A stretch of 64,000 bases of DNA from Mangrovibacterium sp041596335. Its GTDB lineage: Bacteria; Bacteroidota; Bacteroidia; Bacteroidales; Prolixibacteraceae. The DNA is taken from the NCBI RefSeq assembly GCF_041596335.1, contig NZ_JBFHIT010000013.1, positions 21,693-85,692 on the forward strand. The letters run 5' to 3'. The notes under the pieces were generated by a model that worked only from the letters and a program-made list of their open reading frames with translations, was not told the DNA's origin and made no database searches. Made by a program: the position numbers and the translations under genes. Below, piece after piece: positions 25,629 through 35,607 of the stretch. Position 1 is the first letter of the stretch; every line of letters starts with the position of its first letter.

Positions 25629-27065
25629 ATGGCACACTACAAAACGGCGAAAGAAGACATTGTACCCTTCGGGCAAAAATTAGCATTTGGTTCGGGACAT
25701 TTGGCAAACCAGCTATTTCCGGCAGCGCTCGGAGTGTTTATGGTTGTGCTGGTTATGTCGCTAAATATGAATCCGGTGATGGCTGGAATTCTGGGAGCCC
25801 TTCCCCGGCTCATCGATGCCCTGACCGACCCGATCATGGGCTTCATATCCGACAACACAAAATCGAAATGGGGACGAAGAAAACCGTATATTTTAGTCGG
25901 AAGTGCAATTACCGGTGTCGCTTTTATGGTCATGTGGCAATTGAATCCCGACAATTCGCAAACCTATAATTTCGTTTATTTCCTAATCGTCTCAGTCTTT
26001 TTCTACATCGGCTATACCATTTTTGCCACACCTTTAATTGGCTTAGGCTACGAAATGACTCCCGACTACAACGAACGTACCCGTTTGATGGCTGTATCGC
26101 AATGGATGGGACAGGTAGCCTGGATGATCGCGCCTTGGTTTTGGGTGATTATTTACGATCCGGATATCTTTGCCACAGCTCCGGAAGGAGCCAGAATCCT
26201 GGCCATTTGGGTTGGCGCAGCATGTATGATTCTGGGAATTATGCCGGCACTGTTTAACCGCGAGATGATTGTGCCGGACAAAGATAAAATGGCCGACTTG
26301 TCGACGAAAGAACTCGCGGCGAACACCAAAGAGTTTTTCCGGGGAATCCTGCTGACGGTGAAAAACAAACCATTTATGAAACTATGCGGTGCTACTTTTT
26401 TCATTTTCAACGGATTCCAAACCATCGCTCAATTTGCCATGTTCATTATTGTCTACTACCTGTTTCAGGGCGATAAAGTCGCGTCGGGAACCTGGCCTGC
26501 CTGGTTTGGAACGGTAAGTGCCATGGCGACCGCTTTTCTGGTGATTCCTGTGGTGACGAAAATTTCAGAAAAAGTGGGCAAGAAAAACGCGTTCATCATT
26601 GCCACCCTCATATCGATTATTGGTTATGGATTGAAATGGTGGGGATTCAATCCGGCAAATCCCTGGATGATGTTCATGCCCATTCCGTTCCTTTCATTCG
26701 GAATTGGAGGTCTGTTCACCCTAATGATGTCGATGACCGCTGATGTTTGCGACCTCGATGAGCTGAACAACGGTGAGCGTCGCGAAGGAATGTTCGGCGC
26801 TGTTTACTGGTGGATGGTGAAACTTGGTACGGCACTGGCCTTACTAACGAGTGGGATTGTTCTACAGGCAGTCGGTTTCGACCAAACAATTGACCTGCAA
26901 TCAGCAGAAACATTGACGAACCTGCGCATTGCCGATATTCTGATTCCTATTGTGACAGCCCTGATGGCCATTGCAATCATTTGGAAATACAATATCACCG
27001 AAGAACGAGCGCACGAGATTCGTCAGGCATTGGTTTCCCGTCGCGGTAAAACACTTCATCAGTAA
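25629..27065 (+). CDS. GPH-family (MFS) sugar:cation symporter
   Basis: A 478-residue membrane protein with about 12 hydrophobic helices. The loop ALTDPIMGFISDNTKSKWGRRKPYI (residues about 61-85) is the diagnostic glycoside-pentoside-hexuronide symporter motif. It probably imports glucose or short beta-1,3-gluco-oligosaccharides from the periplasm with Na+ or H+. A DNRT- or ERT-rich cytoplasmic loop and an enlarged central loop (about 205-240) are visible. It stands between exported GH17 and a second GPH transporter in the glucan locus, so the substrate assignment rests on context. Confidence 0.9.
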   Translation: MAHYKTAKEDIVPFGQKLAFGSGHLANQLFPAALGVFMVVLVMSLNMNPVMAGILGALPRLIDALTDPIMGFISDNTKSKWGRRKPYILVGSAITGVAFMVMWQLNPDNSQTYNFVYFLIVSVFFYIGYTIFATPLIGLGYEMTPDYNERTRLMAVSQWMGQVAWMIAPWFWVIIYDPDIFATAPEGARILAIWVGAACMILGIMPALFNREMIVPDKDKMADLSTKELAANTKEFFRGILLTVKNKPFMKLCGATFFIFNGFQTIAQFAMFIIVYYLFQGDKVASGTWPAWFGTVSAMATAFLVIPVVTKISEKVGKKNAFIIATLISIIGYGLKWWGFNPANPWMMFMPIPFLSFGIGGLFTLMMSMTADVCDLDELNNGERREGMFGAVYWWMVKLGTALALLTSGIVLQAVGFDQTIDLQSAETLTNLRIADILIPIVTALMAIAIIWKYNITEERAHEIRQALVSRRGKTLHQ

Positions 27066-27181
27066 TAAAACAATTTCCTATTGAAGTTGAAAATGCTTAT
27101 TTCACATTATCAAAAGTCAATCGTAAAGTTGAATGTCGGTACATTTTAGCCGACCATCATAAAAACCTAAATACGAAACAA

Positions 27182-28534
27182 ATGAATAATATTGCTGCGA
27201 AACTTAGCCTCAAAGAAAAAATAGGCTACAGCCTGGGCGACACAGCATCCCATTTCGTGTGGGATATGGTCGGTTTCTGGATTCTGATTTTCTACACCGA
27301 TACTTATGGGATTTCTGCCGCGGCGGCCGGTACCATCATGCTGATCGCTCGTTTCTGGGATATGGCAAACGACCCCATCATGGGGATCATTGCCGACCGA
27401 ACCCATACCCGTTGGGGAAAATTTCGCCCCTACATGTTGTGGATGGCTCTTCCTTACAGCGTGCTGGCCGTGCTCACCTTTACCACTCCCGATTTGGGCG
27501 AAACAGGCAAAGTAATTTATGCCGGAGCAACTTACCTGCTGCTGATGACAGTTTTCACGGCCATCAACCTCCCCTATTCTTCGCTGGGAGCTGTAATGAC
27601 TGCCGATTCGAACGAACGGGCCGGACTGAATTCCTACCGGTTTATCTTCGCCTTTATAGGGCAGCTCATTGTTTCGGGTACAGCCTTAACTTTGGCAAAC
27701 TATTTTGGCGGAGGCAACAGTGCCAAAGGCTATCAGTATACGTTAATCTTGTTTGCCGCAATCAGCCTCGTTTTGTTCCTCATTACCTTTAAAACAACCC
27801 GCGAACGGGTGCAACCACTCAAAGAGCAACAAGTCGACCTGCGTGCCGACATCAAAAACCTGTTTCGCAACCGTCCCTGGGTCATCCTGTTTTTTGTCGG
27901 CATCATTTCCTTTATCATGTTTGCTATGCAGAACCTCGCGGTGGCCTATTATTTCAAATACTACATCGGCAACGAAGAGAATGTGCAGCTATTCAACGTT
28001 ATTGGAACAATCGCTTTAATTATAACAATCCCCTTTTCGAAACCATTGGCAAAAAGGTTTGGAAACCGGAACGTGTTTCTCGCAAGCTCACTGCTTTCAG
28101 GTCTTTTCTTCATCCTTTTATACATCCCTGGTGTGAATGACATTTATTGGATCTACGGCTTCAATATTTTAGCCAAAATGGCCTATGCTCCGGCTGTTCC
28201 GCTTTTATGGACCATGTTGGGCGACACTGCCGATTATTCTGAATGGAAATCTGGAAGAAGAGCCACCGGCTTGGTCTTTTCAGCAGCCACCTTCGCCCAA
28301 AAAGCCGGATGGGGAATCGGAGGCGCATTAGCCGGTTGGTTTTTAGCGCTGTTTCATTTCGAGCCCAATGCCGTACAATCCGAAACAGCCATTACCGGTA
28401 TTAAAATGATGATCTCGGTGTTCCCGGGCATTCTTTATATGTCGTGTGCTATTTTGCTTTACTTCTATAATATCGATCATAAAACCACGATGGAAATGCA
28501 AAAGGATCTGGAAGCCAGAAGGGCTGAGGATTAA
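27182..28534 (+). CDS. GPH-family (MFS) sugar:cation symporter, second copy
   Basis: A 450-residue protein with about 12 transmembrane helices and the family motif RFWDMANDPIMGIIADRT, then TRWGKFRPY (about 58-83). It begins LSLKEKIGYSLGDTASHFVWDM, a common start for glycoside symporters. It is only distantly similar to the preceding transporter, so the two may differ in substrate (for example glucose versus oligosaccharides or beta-1,6-linked products). A 116-base gap separates it from the first transporter; the GH30 gene starts 49 bases after its stop. Confidence 0.9.
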   Translation: MNNIAAKLSLKEKIGYSLGDTASHFVWDMVGFWILIFYTDTYGISAAAAGTIMLIARFWDMANDPIMGIIADRTHTRWGKFRPYMLWMALPYSVLAVLTFTTPDLGETGKVIYAGATYLLLMTVFTAINLPYSSLGAVMTADSNERAGLNSYRFIFAFIGQLIVSGTALTLANYFGGGNSAKGYQYTLILFAAISLVLFLITFKTTRERVQPLKEQQVDLRADIKNLFRNRPWVILFFVGIISFIMFAMQNLAVAYYFKYYIGNEENVQLFNVIGTIALIITIPFSKPLAKRFGNRNVFLASSLLSGLFFILLYIPGVNDIYWIYGFNILAKMAYAPAVPLLWTMLGDTADYSEWKSGRRATGLVFSAATFAQKAGWGIGGALAGWFLALFHFEPNAVQSETAITGIKMMISVFPGILYMSCAILLYFYNIDHKTTMEMQKDLEARRAED

Positions 28535-28583
28535 AACCGCTCCATTCTACAGACACCCGAATTTCAACAAAAAATTATACCCG

Positions 28584-30068
28584 ATGAAAATAGTTCCTTA
28601 CTTCACAAGTATGCTTGCCATCCTACTACTGGCGGGCTGTAGCGTACAAAACAACCAAAATATGGAGGTTTTTGAAACATCAGCAAGTGGACATAAACTT
28701 GAGAAAATTACCGAATTTCAAACGCTTGAAAATCCGGTAGTGGTAAAAATTTTGCCGGAAGAAAAATTCCAAACAATCACCGGATTTGGAGGTTCGTTTA
28801 CCGAGGCTTCGGCTTATTTGCTCAATCAGTTGAGTAAGCAAAACAGAGACTCGATACTCAACGCTTACTTTAGCAGCCGGGGAGCAGCTTATTCCTTAAC
28901 ACGAACTCATATCAACTCATGCGACTTTTCGTTGAGTAATTACTCTTACGCTTCGGTTCCGGGAGACACCACCTTGGAGCATTTCTCAATCGATGAAGAC
29001 CGCGATGACCTCATTCCAATGATTAAGGAAGCGATGGCCATCTCTGAAGATGGATTTAAAATTATGGCGTCGCCCTGGACCGCATCACCCTGGATGAAAG
29101 ACAATAACGACTGGAGAGGTGGCAAGCTTTTACCGGAATACAACGACACCTGGGCTTTGTTCTTCTCTAAATACATTGATGCCTACAAAAATGAAGGTAT
29201 TGACATTTGGGGTGTGACCGTTGAAAACGAACCGCTTGGAAACAACAACAATTGGGAAAGCATGCACTTTTCTCCGGAAGAAATGGTTGATTTTGTGAAA
29301 AATCACCTGGGACCAACGTTGAAGGCAACCCACCCTGAAGTTAAAATATTTGGGTACGACCAAAACCGGGGTGATGAACTGGAAGAGTGGGCCCGGATCA
29401 TGTATGAAAATGATGAATCATCTGAATATTTCGATGGTATGGCTGTTCACTGGTATGCCAGCACCGTTGATTGGTTTGCCGAATCGCTGCAATTTACACA
29501 CGAGGCAGCTCCAAATAAATCAATTATTCAGTCCGAAGCGTGTGTCGACGCCGAAGTTCCTCACTGGCAAGATGATGAATGGTACTGGTCGGCCGAAGCG
29601 ACTGACTGGGGTTGGGACTGGGCTCCTGAAGATCAGAAACACCACCATCCCAAATATGTACCGGTTTATCGCTACGCGCGCGACATCATTGGCTGTATGA
29701 ATAACTGGGTTGAAGGTTGGATTGACTGGAACATGGTACTCGACCGGCAAGGTGGACCAAACTGGTTCAAAAACTGGTGTACCGCGCCGGTCATTGTCGA
29801 TCCAGAAATGGACGAAGTGTACTTCACTCCTTTATATTACACCCTAACTCATTTTAGTAAGTTTATCAGACCCGGAGCAACTCGCATCGGATTCCAAACT
29901 TCTGAAACCAACCTAATGTTAACGGCGGCTCAAAATCCGGACGGTTCCATCGTATTGGTTATTTTAAATACCGGTGAAAATCCGCAGCAGTTGGAGGTAT
30001 CGGTTCCCAACAGACAAATTGCTTTTTCAATTTCCGGACAAGCAATACAAACGGTTGTGTTAAAGTAG
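28584..30068 (+). CDS. GH30 family beta-glycosidase lipoprotein (likely beta-1,6-glucanase or beta-glucosidase)
   Basis: A 494-residue lipoprotein starting at ATG 28584; an upstream in-frame start at 28446 would overlap the transporter and lacks a signal peptide. The lipobox is LLAGC (about residue 19). The GH30 signature ITGFGGSFTEASAY lies near residue 68, the acid/base is Glu216 in VTVENEP and the nucleophile Glu318 in IIQSEAC. A C-terminal beta-domain completes the fold. GH30 enzymes in laminarin loci typically remove beta-1,6-linked glucose side chains; here it probably debranches laminarin in the periplasm. Its neighbours are a GPH transporter and a GH3 enzyme. Confidence 0.92.
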   Translation: MKIVPYFTSMLAILLLAGCSVQNNQNMEVFETSASGHKLEKITEFQTLENPVVVKILPEEKFQTITGFGGSFTEASAYLLNQLSKQNRDSILNAYFSSRGAAYSLTRTHINSCDFSLSNYSYASVPGDTTLEHFSIDEDRDDLIPMIKEAMAISEDGFKIMASPWTASPWMKDNNDWRGGKLLPEYNDTWALFFSKYIDAYKNEGIDIWGVTVENEPLGNNNNWESMHFSPEEMVDFVKNHLGPTLKATHPEVKIFGYDQNRGDELEEWARIMYENDESSEYFDGMAVHWYASTVDWFAESLQFTHEAAPNKSIIQSEACVDAEVPHWQDDEWYWSAEATDWGWDWAPEDQKHHHPKYVPVYRYARDIIGCMNNWVEGWIDWNMVLDRQGGPNWFKNWCTAPVIVDPEMDEVYFTPLYYTLTHFSKFIRPGATRIGFQTSETNLMLTAAQNPDGSIVLVILNTGENPQQLEVSVPNRQIAFSISGQAIQTVVLK

Positions 30069-30283
30069 TTGAATCATCACGTAAAAAGTTAATTCAGTCG
30101 GGAAACGTTCAACCAATTCCGTTAAGTTTTTCAGGCGGACTAAACTGGTAGAACCAACGATAGAGTGACCTTCGTGTTCCGAATGACCTATTTTGAAACA
30201 TCGTTTCCGAAAAATACCAGTTCGCCATATTATTGTAACTTAATGCGTATTCCACTAATAATCGTGACTCAAAATAGTTGAAA

Positions 30284-32551
30284 ATGAAAAAAACGAAATG
30301 GACAATCATCGCAATTTTAGCAGTACTTGTGTTGAACGCTTGCAATCAAAAAAGTTCTGAGTTGAAACAGGATGTGATCGGAGAAAAAGTTGAAAGCTTA
30401 CTGGCTAAAATGACCCTCGAAGAGAAAGTCGGTCAAATGGTGCAGTACAATGGGTTTTACGACGCTACCGGTCCCGTGCCAACAGGTGGAGACGCGAAAA
30501 AGAAATATGAAGATCTCCGGCTGGGAAAGGTCGGTTCGTTCCTCAATGTTCGCGGAGTTGAACAGGTTCTTGCACTGCAAAAGATAGCAGTAGAAGAAAC
30601 GCGCCTGGGCATCCCGCTAATTTTTGGGCTCGATGTAATTCATGGTCATAAAACCCTATCGCCGATCCCCTTGGCCGAAGCCGCTAGCTGGGATCTGCAA
30701 GCAATTGAACAATCTGCCAGAACGGCTGCTATTGAAGCTTCGGCTGTGGGCATTAACTGGACTTTTGCACCAATGGTAGATATCTACCGCGATGCACGCT
30801 GGGGACGGGTAATGGAAGGTGCCGGTGAAGATCCCTATCTCGGCGCCAAAGTTGGCGTGGCGCGTGTTCGGGGTTTCCAGGGCGACGATCTTAGCGCGAA
30901 CAATACCATTGCTGCTTGCGCAAAACACTTCGCCGGCTACGGCTTTTCCGAGGCTGGTCGCGAGTATAACACGGTTGATATAGGTACCTCCACCCTTTAC
31001 AATATTGTATTCCCGCCTTTTAAGGCACTTGTTGAAGCGGACGTAAAAACCGTGATGAACGCGTTCAACATCGTCAATGGAGTTCCGGCTACCGGAAACA
31101 GCTTTTTGCAGCGCGATATCCTGAAGGGCGAATGGGGTTTCAAAGGTTTTGTAGTCTCCGATTGGGCCAGCGGAGCCGAAATGGTAACTCATGGCTATGC
31201 GAGAGACCTGAAGGAGGCCGCGCAATTTGCCGCGAATGCCGGCTCTGATATGGATATGGAGTCGGACGCCTTTGTCAGCCATTTGGTAGAGCTGGTAAAA
31301 GAAGGAAAAGTAGCAGAGTCTGTCGTTGACGAAGCGGCTTCCCGGATTCTGAGGGTGAAATACGAGCTTGGATTATTCGACGACCCTTATCGCTATTGCG
31401 ATGAAATTCGTGAAAAGGACCTGCTCTACAATGAAGCCCATCAAAAGGCTGCGTTGGACATGGCCCGCAAATCGATTGTTCTGCTAAAGAATGAAAATAA
31501 CTTGCTGCCGCTGCAAAAAAACCGACAAAAAATCGCTGTTATTGGTGCACTGGCAAACGATAAAACAAGCCCGCTGGGAAGCTGGCGGATTGGCTCAGAC
31601 GACAGCACAGCAGTTTCGGTGTTGGAAGGTCTCATGATTCATTCTTCAGGCTTCGCTTACGCCAAAGGAGCCGATGTGGTCACCGGACCGGTTTCATTTG
31701 TGCAAGAACTGAATATCAACACAACTGATCGCTGTGGGTTCAACGAAGCTATTAACCTGGCTAAACGATCAGAGGTAGTTTTGATGGTGCTGGGCGAGCA
31801 TGGGTTCCACTCCGGCGAAGCCCGCAGCCGAACCCAAATCGACCTACCGGGATTGCAACAGGAGCTACTGGAAGCGGTTTACAAAGTCAACCCAAACATT
31901 GTATTGGTGCTGATGAACGGCCGTCCGCTGGCCCTACCTTGGGCTGCCGCTAATATTCCGGCAATTGTGGAAGCCTGGCAGTTGGGAACACAATCGGGTA
32001 ATGCCATTGCCGATGTGTTATTTGGTGAATACAATCCTTCCGGAAAGCTTCCAATGTCGTTTCCGCGAAGCGTAGGACAATGTCCGATTTATTACAATCA
32101 CTTCAGCACAGGCCGGCCAACAAACGCCGAAGAAAATGTATTCTGGTCGCATTATACCGACGAGGAAAACTCGCCACTGTTCCCGTTTGGTTTCGGATTG
32201 AGTTATTCCGAATTCGACTACAGCGATCTAACCATTGATGATTCCGATCCCAAAAACGTTAAGCTGACAGTAACAGTGGCGAACGTCGGCGGTATTGATG
32301 GCGAAGAAGTTGTGCAATTATACCTGCATGATAGAGCTGCCTCGGTGGTTCGTCCGGTGAAAGAACTGAAAGGCTTTGAAAAAATCAGCCTCAAAGCCAA
32401 TGAATCGAAAACAGTTTCGTTTGTGTTAACTGAAAACGAACTAGGTTTTTACAATGGCGAAGGCGAGTTTCTGGTTGAACCCGGCGAGTTTGATGTTCTT
32501 ATCGGCACCAGTTCGCAGGAAGGTCTTGCCGGCAGTTTCGTACTGAAATAG
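30284..32551 (+). CDS. GH3 family beta-glucosidase lipoprotein
   Basis: A 755-residue lipoprotein starting at ATG 30284 (an in-frame TTG two codons upstream is ignored), lipobox LNAC (about residue 20). The N-terminal barrel has LIFGLDVIHGHKT and the nucleophile Asp293 in FVVSDWASG; the second domain carries SGEARSR with the likely acid/base Glu512; a fibronectin III-like domain ends the protein (about 650-755). This BglX-like enzyme releases glucose from the non-reducing ends of beta-gluco-oligosaccharides, probably in the periplasm. It is the last gene of the glucan locus; a clear terminator follows. The 215 bases before it hold no obvious terminator, so it may belong to the operon. Confidence 0.94.
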   Translation: MKKTKWTIIAILAVLVLNACNQKSSELKQDVIGEKVESLLAKMTLEEKVGQMVQYNGFYDATGPVPTGGDAKKKYEDLRLGKVGSFLNVRGVEQVLALQKIAVEETRLGIPLIFGLDVIHGHKTLSPIPLAEAASWDLQAIEQSARTAAIEASAVGINWTFAPMVDIYRDARWGRVMEGAGEDPYLGAKVGVARVRGFQGDDLSANNTIAACAKHFAGYGFSEAGREYNTVDIGTSTLYNIVFPPFKALVEADVKTVMNAFNIVNGVPATGNSFLQRDILKGEWGFKGFVVSDWASGAEMVTHGYARDLKEAAQFAANAGSDMDMESDAFVSHLVELVKEGKVAESVVDEAASRILRVKYELGLFDDPYRYCDEIREKDLLYNEAHQKAALDMARKSIVLLKNENNLLPLQKNRQKIAVIGALANDKTSPLGSWRIGSDDSTAVSVLEGLMIHSSGFAYAKGADVVTGPVSFVQELNINTTDRCGFNEAINLAKRSEVVLMVLGEHGFHSGEARSRTQIDLPGLQQELLEAVYKVNPNIVLVLMNGRPLALPWAAANIPAIVEAWQLGTQSGNAIADVLFGEYNPSGKLPMSFPRSVGQCPIYYNHFSTGRPTNAEENVFWSHYTDEENSPLFPFGFGLSYSEFDYSDLTIDDSDPKNVKLTVTVANVGGIDGEEVVQLYLHDRAASVVRPVKELKGFEKISLKANESKTVSFVLTENELGFYNGEGEFLVEPGEFDVLIGTSSQEGLAGSFVLK

Positions 32552-32628
32552 CAAATTTGTTTCGCGATGTGGAACATGCACCGACTGGCTTAACACAAGC
32601 TACAGCGGCGTTTCTGATCTACGATATG

Positions 32629-32658
32629 GCCGGGATAAACAACGATCCCGGCTTTTTT
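32629..32658 (+). terminator. Intrinsic terminator ending the glucan locus
   Basis: GCCGGGAT (32629-32636) pairs with ATCCCGGC (32645-32652), followed by six T residues (32653-32658). It lies 78 bases after the GH3 stop. Confidence 0.85.
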
Positions 32659-32798
32659 ACCTCCGCTAGCCGGAACTCCTAACAGCCGGATTCTGCTGGT
32701 TCCTGTGAGCCAAAATCAAAGCTTTCCCGCAACCTGCACTTTTGCAGGAAATAGTCAGGATGGATGAGAAAATGATGGCTTTCCCTTCAAAATCCAGC

Positions 32799-32806
32799 TG
32801 TCTTTG
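32799..32806 (+). promoter_or_regulatory. Possible -7 element (TGTCTTTG) of the HAD hydrolase gene
   Basis: Seven of eight positions match TAnnTTTG, 15 bases before the ATG at 32822 and downstream of the GH3 terminator. No clear -33 element. Confidence 0.4.
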
Positions 32807-32821
32807 TGTAGTTTTACCGGT

Positions 32822-33442
32822 ATGAAACAGCAGAATCAGCAAATCAAAAATATTATCTTCGATCTCGGCGGGGTGCTTTTAGCGATCGATGCGGAGCGAA
32901 CCATTCAGGCTTTTCGCCAATTGGGTATGCCCGACCTCATTCGCCCAGGAGGGTGGGGATACGAACATCAGGTTTTCCTCGACATGGAATCGGGCAAGCT
33001 GAATGAAGACGAATTTCGAGCCGGGATTCAACAACTGCTACCTCAACAAGTTTCCGATGAAGCCATCGACGCTGCCTGGTGTGCCATGATCAAAGACTAT
33101 TTCCGGGATCGCATTGAGCTGGTTAAACGACTTTCTGCTGATTATCGGGTGTATCTGTTTTCGAATACAAATGCCATTCATATCCGACATTTTCAGGGAC
33201 TATTTGAGCGGGCATTCGGACACTCGCTATCCCAGCTTTTTGTAAAAGACTTTTACTCGAACGAAATCGGCCTGCGCAAACCAGCTCCGGAGTCGTTTGT
33301 ACACGTATTGAATGATGCGGGTTTAAATGCGGAGGAAACGCTGTTTGTCGACGATTCGGATGCCAATATTGAAGGAGCAAAAAAAACGGGTATGAACACC
33401 ATTTGGCTCACACCCGAATCCGATTTATTATCTTTCTTCTAA
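32822..33442 (+). CDS. HAD-superfamily phosphatase, YihX-like
   Basis: A 206-residue HAD protein starting at ATG 32822; an in-frame TTG at 32804 falls in the predicted promoter. Motif I is IIFDLGGVL, with glycine in place of the second aspartate, motif II is LFSNTNAIH, motif III is GLRKPAPESF and motif IV is LFVDDSDANIEGA. The whole pattern, including the DLG(G/N)V start, resembles E. coli YihX, an alpha-glucose-1-phosphate phosphatase. That is suggestive because the upstream locus encodes a phosphorylase producing glucose 1-phosphate, but the gene lies beyond a terminator and many HAD proteins share this pattern. It converges with ispG with a 2-base gap. Confidence 0.85.
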   Translation: MKQQNQQIKNIIFDLGGVLLAIDAERTIQAFRQLGMPDLIRPGGWGYEHQVFLDMESGKLNEDEFRAGIQQLLPQQVSDEAIDAAWCAMIKDYFRDRIELVKRLSADYRVYLFSNTNAIHIRHFQGLFERAFGHSLSQLFVKDFYSNEIGLRKPAPESFVHVLNDAGLNAEETLFVDDSDANIEGAKKTGMNTIWLTPESDLLSFF

Positions 33443-33444
33443 TT

Positions 33445-35304
33445 TTAGTCTTCCGGTTCGCGCCAATCGCCATTCTCACGAATCAGGCTCTCCAATTCAT
33501 AAACAGCATTTTCATATTGAATATGGCGTTTCTTGAGCGACTGCCCTTTATACAGGTTTACCTTACCATTTCCGGCTCCTACAAAACCATAATCCACATC
33601 GCCCATCTCACCGGGACCATTAACCACGCAACCCATAATTCCAATCTTCAAGTGGTTCAGGTGCTTGAAATGTGTTTTGATCTTCCGGGTCGTCTCATGC
33701 AAATCGAATAGTGTTCGTCCGCATCCCGGACAACTCACAAACTCGGTTTTAGTTACCCTCATCCTACTGGCCTGAAGGATAGAAAAGCTGAGATCTTTCA
33801 AGTCGGTAAACGTAACATTTTCACCTTCGTTGGTAATGCAGATTCCGTCGCCGTAACCATCAATCAACAGCCCGCCCAAATCAATCGACGCTTTAATCTG
33901 AAGGTCTTCCAAACTAGTCTCTTTGTAAGCTCGATGAATGATTACAGGTACTTTCCAGATGTGCGATTCCAACGTCATGAAAAACGCACGTAGCTCCGCA
34001 AATGGATTTTTATTGAAACTTTCCAGAACCAAAACGGTTTTCCGGGTTTGTTTCAGTTTGGTAATAATTTCCGGGTTCTCAGACATGAAACGGTCGAATT
34101 CCATTTTATTGGTTCGAATAAATTTCATTTGTCCCCAGTGACTGCCACCAAACAAATATTCTTCGAGGTCGAGAATCGGGTACACATTGCCTTCCAGATC
34201 GAGGATCTGGTCGCCATTCAGGAAATATTCCGGAATTTGTTTCCCGCGAAGCGGAAGGATCTCTGAAAGACTCCGTTCGCGCAGGTCGGCTACAACCACC
34301 GGTACCTGCTTTCCGCCCATGTTCATTACCGGACGAACCGAGCGACGCTCGTACTCAAACGGGTTTACCTGGGCAAATAACGGAGCCGTTATTGGCTGGT
34401 GATTTTGGTATGACTTAATGTAGTTGACCATTTTCTTGGCCACCGGTATTTCTTTCTCAGGAGCTTCGGTTAGCGACACCCGGATGGTGTCTCCAATACC
34501 GTCAACCAGCAAAGCTCCGATGCCAACTGCCGACTTAATGCGGCCATCTTCACCCTCGCCTGCTTCGGTAACACCCAAATGAAGTGGAAACTCCATATCT
34601 TCCAATCGCATTCGTTTATTCAGCAACCGAACCGTGTACACCATCATCCGGGTGTTGCTCGATTTTATGGAGATTACGACATTTTTGAAATCCACTTTCT
34701 TACAAATGCGCAAATACTCCATCACCGACTCGGAGATTCCGGCAGGTGTGTCGCCATAACGACTCATAATCCGATCGGACAATGAACCCTGGTTAGCGCC
34801 AATCCGCAATGCTGTGTTTGTTTCTTTCAGTACCTGCAGAAAAGGAATGAACAGCTCTTCAATCTTTTGCAACTCCTCTTTGTATTCCTCGTCGGTGTAT
34901 AAATGATGCTCGAACCGGGCCCGTTTATCGTAAAAATTACCGGGGTTGATTCGCACTTTCGAAATATATTTCGCAGCAATTTCAGCTAACTTTGGGTTGA
35001 AATGAATATCGGCAATGAGCGAATTTTCATAGCCTCGTGCAACCAGCTCCCGCTTTATGTTTTTCAGGTTCTCAGCATCAGGCATTCCTTTTACCGTTAC
35101 CCGAACATAGTCGGCACCAGCTTTTATAATGCGTATAATCTGGTCAACTGTCGCTTCCGTATCTTTTGAATCAGTATCAGTCATGGACTGAATACGAATC
35201 GGATAATCTCCCCCCACTGGTATCTTACCAACCTGAACTACAGCCGTTTGCTGGCGTTGATACTTCGTCAAATCCTTGATATAGTTAAAATTCCGATCTT
35301 CCAT
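33445..35304 (-). CDS. ispG: 4-hydroxy-3-methylbut-2-en-1-yl diphosphate synthase, long form
   Basis: A 619-residue IspG (GcpE) enzyme of the non-mevalonate isoprenoid pathway, converting methylerythritol cyclodiphosphate to HMBPP in the cytoplasm. The N-terminal TIM barrel begins with QTAVVQVGKIPVGGDYPIRI and TDTDSKDTEATVDQI. The C-terminal domain has the iron-sulfur ligands CPGCGR and GCVVNGPGEMG. The protein is about 200 residues longer than the E. coli form because of an inserted middle domain (about 290-490), as known from Bacteroidota, Chlamydiae and plants. The start is ATG at 35304. It is convergent with the HAD gene and divergent from gldA. Confidence 0.96.
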   Translation of the reverse strand: MEDRNFNYIKDLTKYQRQQTAVVQVGKIPVGGDYPIRIQSMTDTDSKDTEATVDQIIRIIKAGADYVRVTVKGMPDAENLKNIKRELVARGYENSLIADIHFNPKLAEIAAKYISKVRINPGNFYDKRARFEHHLYTDEEYKEELQKIEELFIPFLQVLKETNTALRIGANQGSLSDRIMSRYGDTPAGISESVMEYLRICKKVDFKNVVISIKSSNTRMMVYTVRLLNKRMRLEDMEFPLHLGVTEAGEGEDGRIKSAVGIGALLVDGIGDTIRVSLTEAPEKEIPVAKKMVNYIKSYQNHQPITAPLFAQVNPFEYERRSVRPVMNMGGKQVPVVVADLRERSLSEILPLRGKQIPEYFLNGDQILDLEGNVYPILDLEEYLFGGSHWGQMKFIRTNKMEFDRFMSENPEIITKLKQTRKTVLVLESFNKNPFAELRAFFMTLESHIWKVPVIIHRAYKETSLEDLQIKASIDLGGLLIDGYGDGICITNEGENVTFTDLKDLSFSILQASRMRVTKTEFVSCPGCGRTLFDLHETTRKIKTHFKHLNHLKIGIMGCVVNGPGEMGDVDYGFVGAGNGKVNLYKGQSLKKRHIQYENAVYELESLIRENGDWREPED

Positions 35305-35607
35305 GTTCAGTCACGCGTTTTAAGAGAGCCACAAAGTTAAGTTAAAGTTAATAAATACAAAATGTCGAAGCCTAATTTATAAGAAATTACCCCCAATTCG
35401 CTGCAATTTTACGGCACCTTCCCGACTCTATCTCTTGTGGGCAATAAAAGATGACAAATGTTAGCTTCAAATTGCTGAGCGTTTTTAACAGACAGTCAAA
35501 AGAAGTTGAAAAGCATGAAACGGTGATTACCTTAAAATTAAATTTCGAGGACTTAAAGTTAAGCGAATCTTCCCGATTTCCTTATTTTTGGTCTCAAACT
35601 TGAAGGC
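35305..35607. other. Divergent promoter region between ispG and gldA
   Basis: AT-rich and without ORFs. Apart from the gldA -7 element at its right end I see no hairpins, repeats or operators; the ispG promoter could not be placed. Confidence 0.5.
35583..35590 (+). promoter_or_regulatory. -7 element TATTTTTG of gldA
   Basis: A perfect TAnnTTTG match 17 bases before the ATG at 35608, predicting a very short leader. No good TTTG is seen at -33. Confidence 0.55.

Noticed and set aside
28446..28583. Upstream start of the GH30 gene inside the transporter gene
   Set aside because: It would place about 46 residues before a clear lipoprotein signal peptide.
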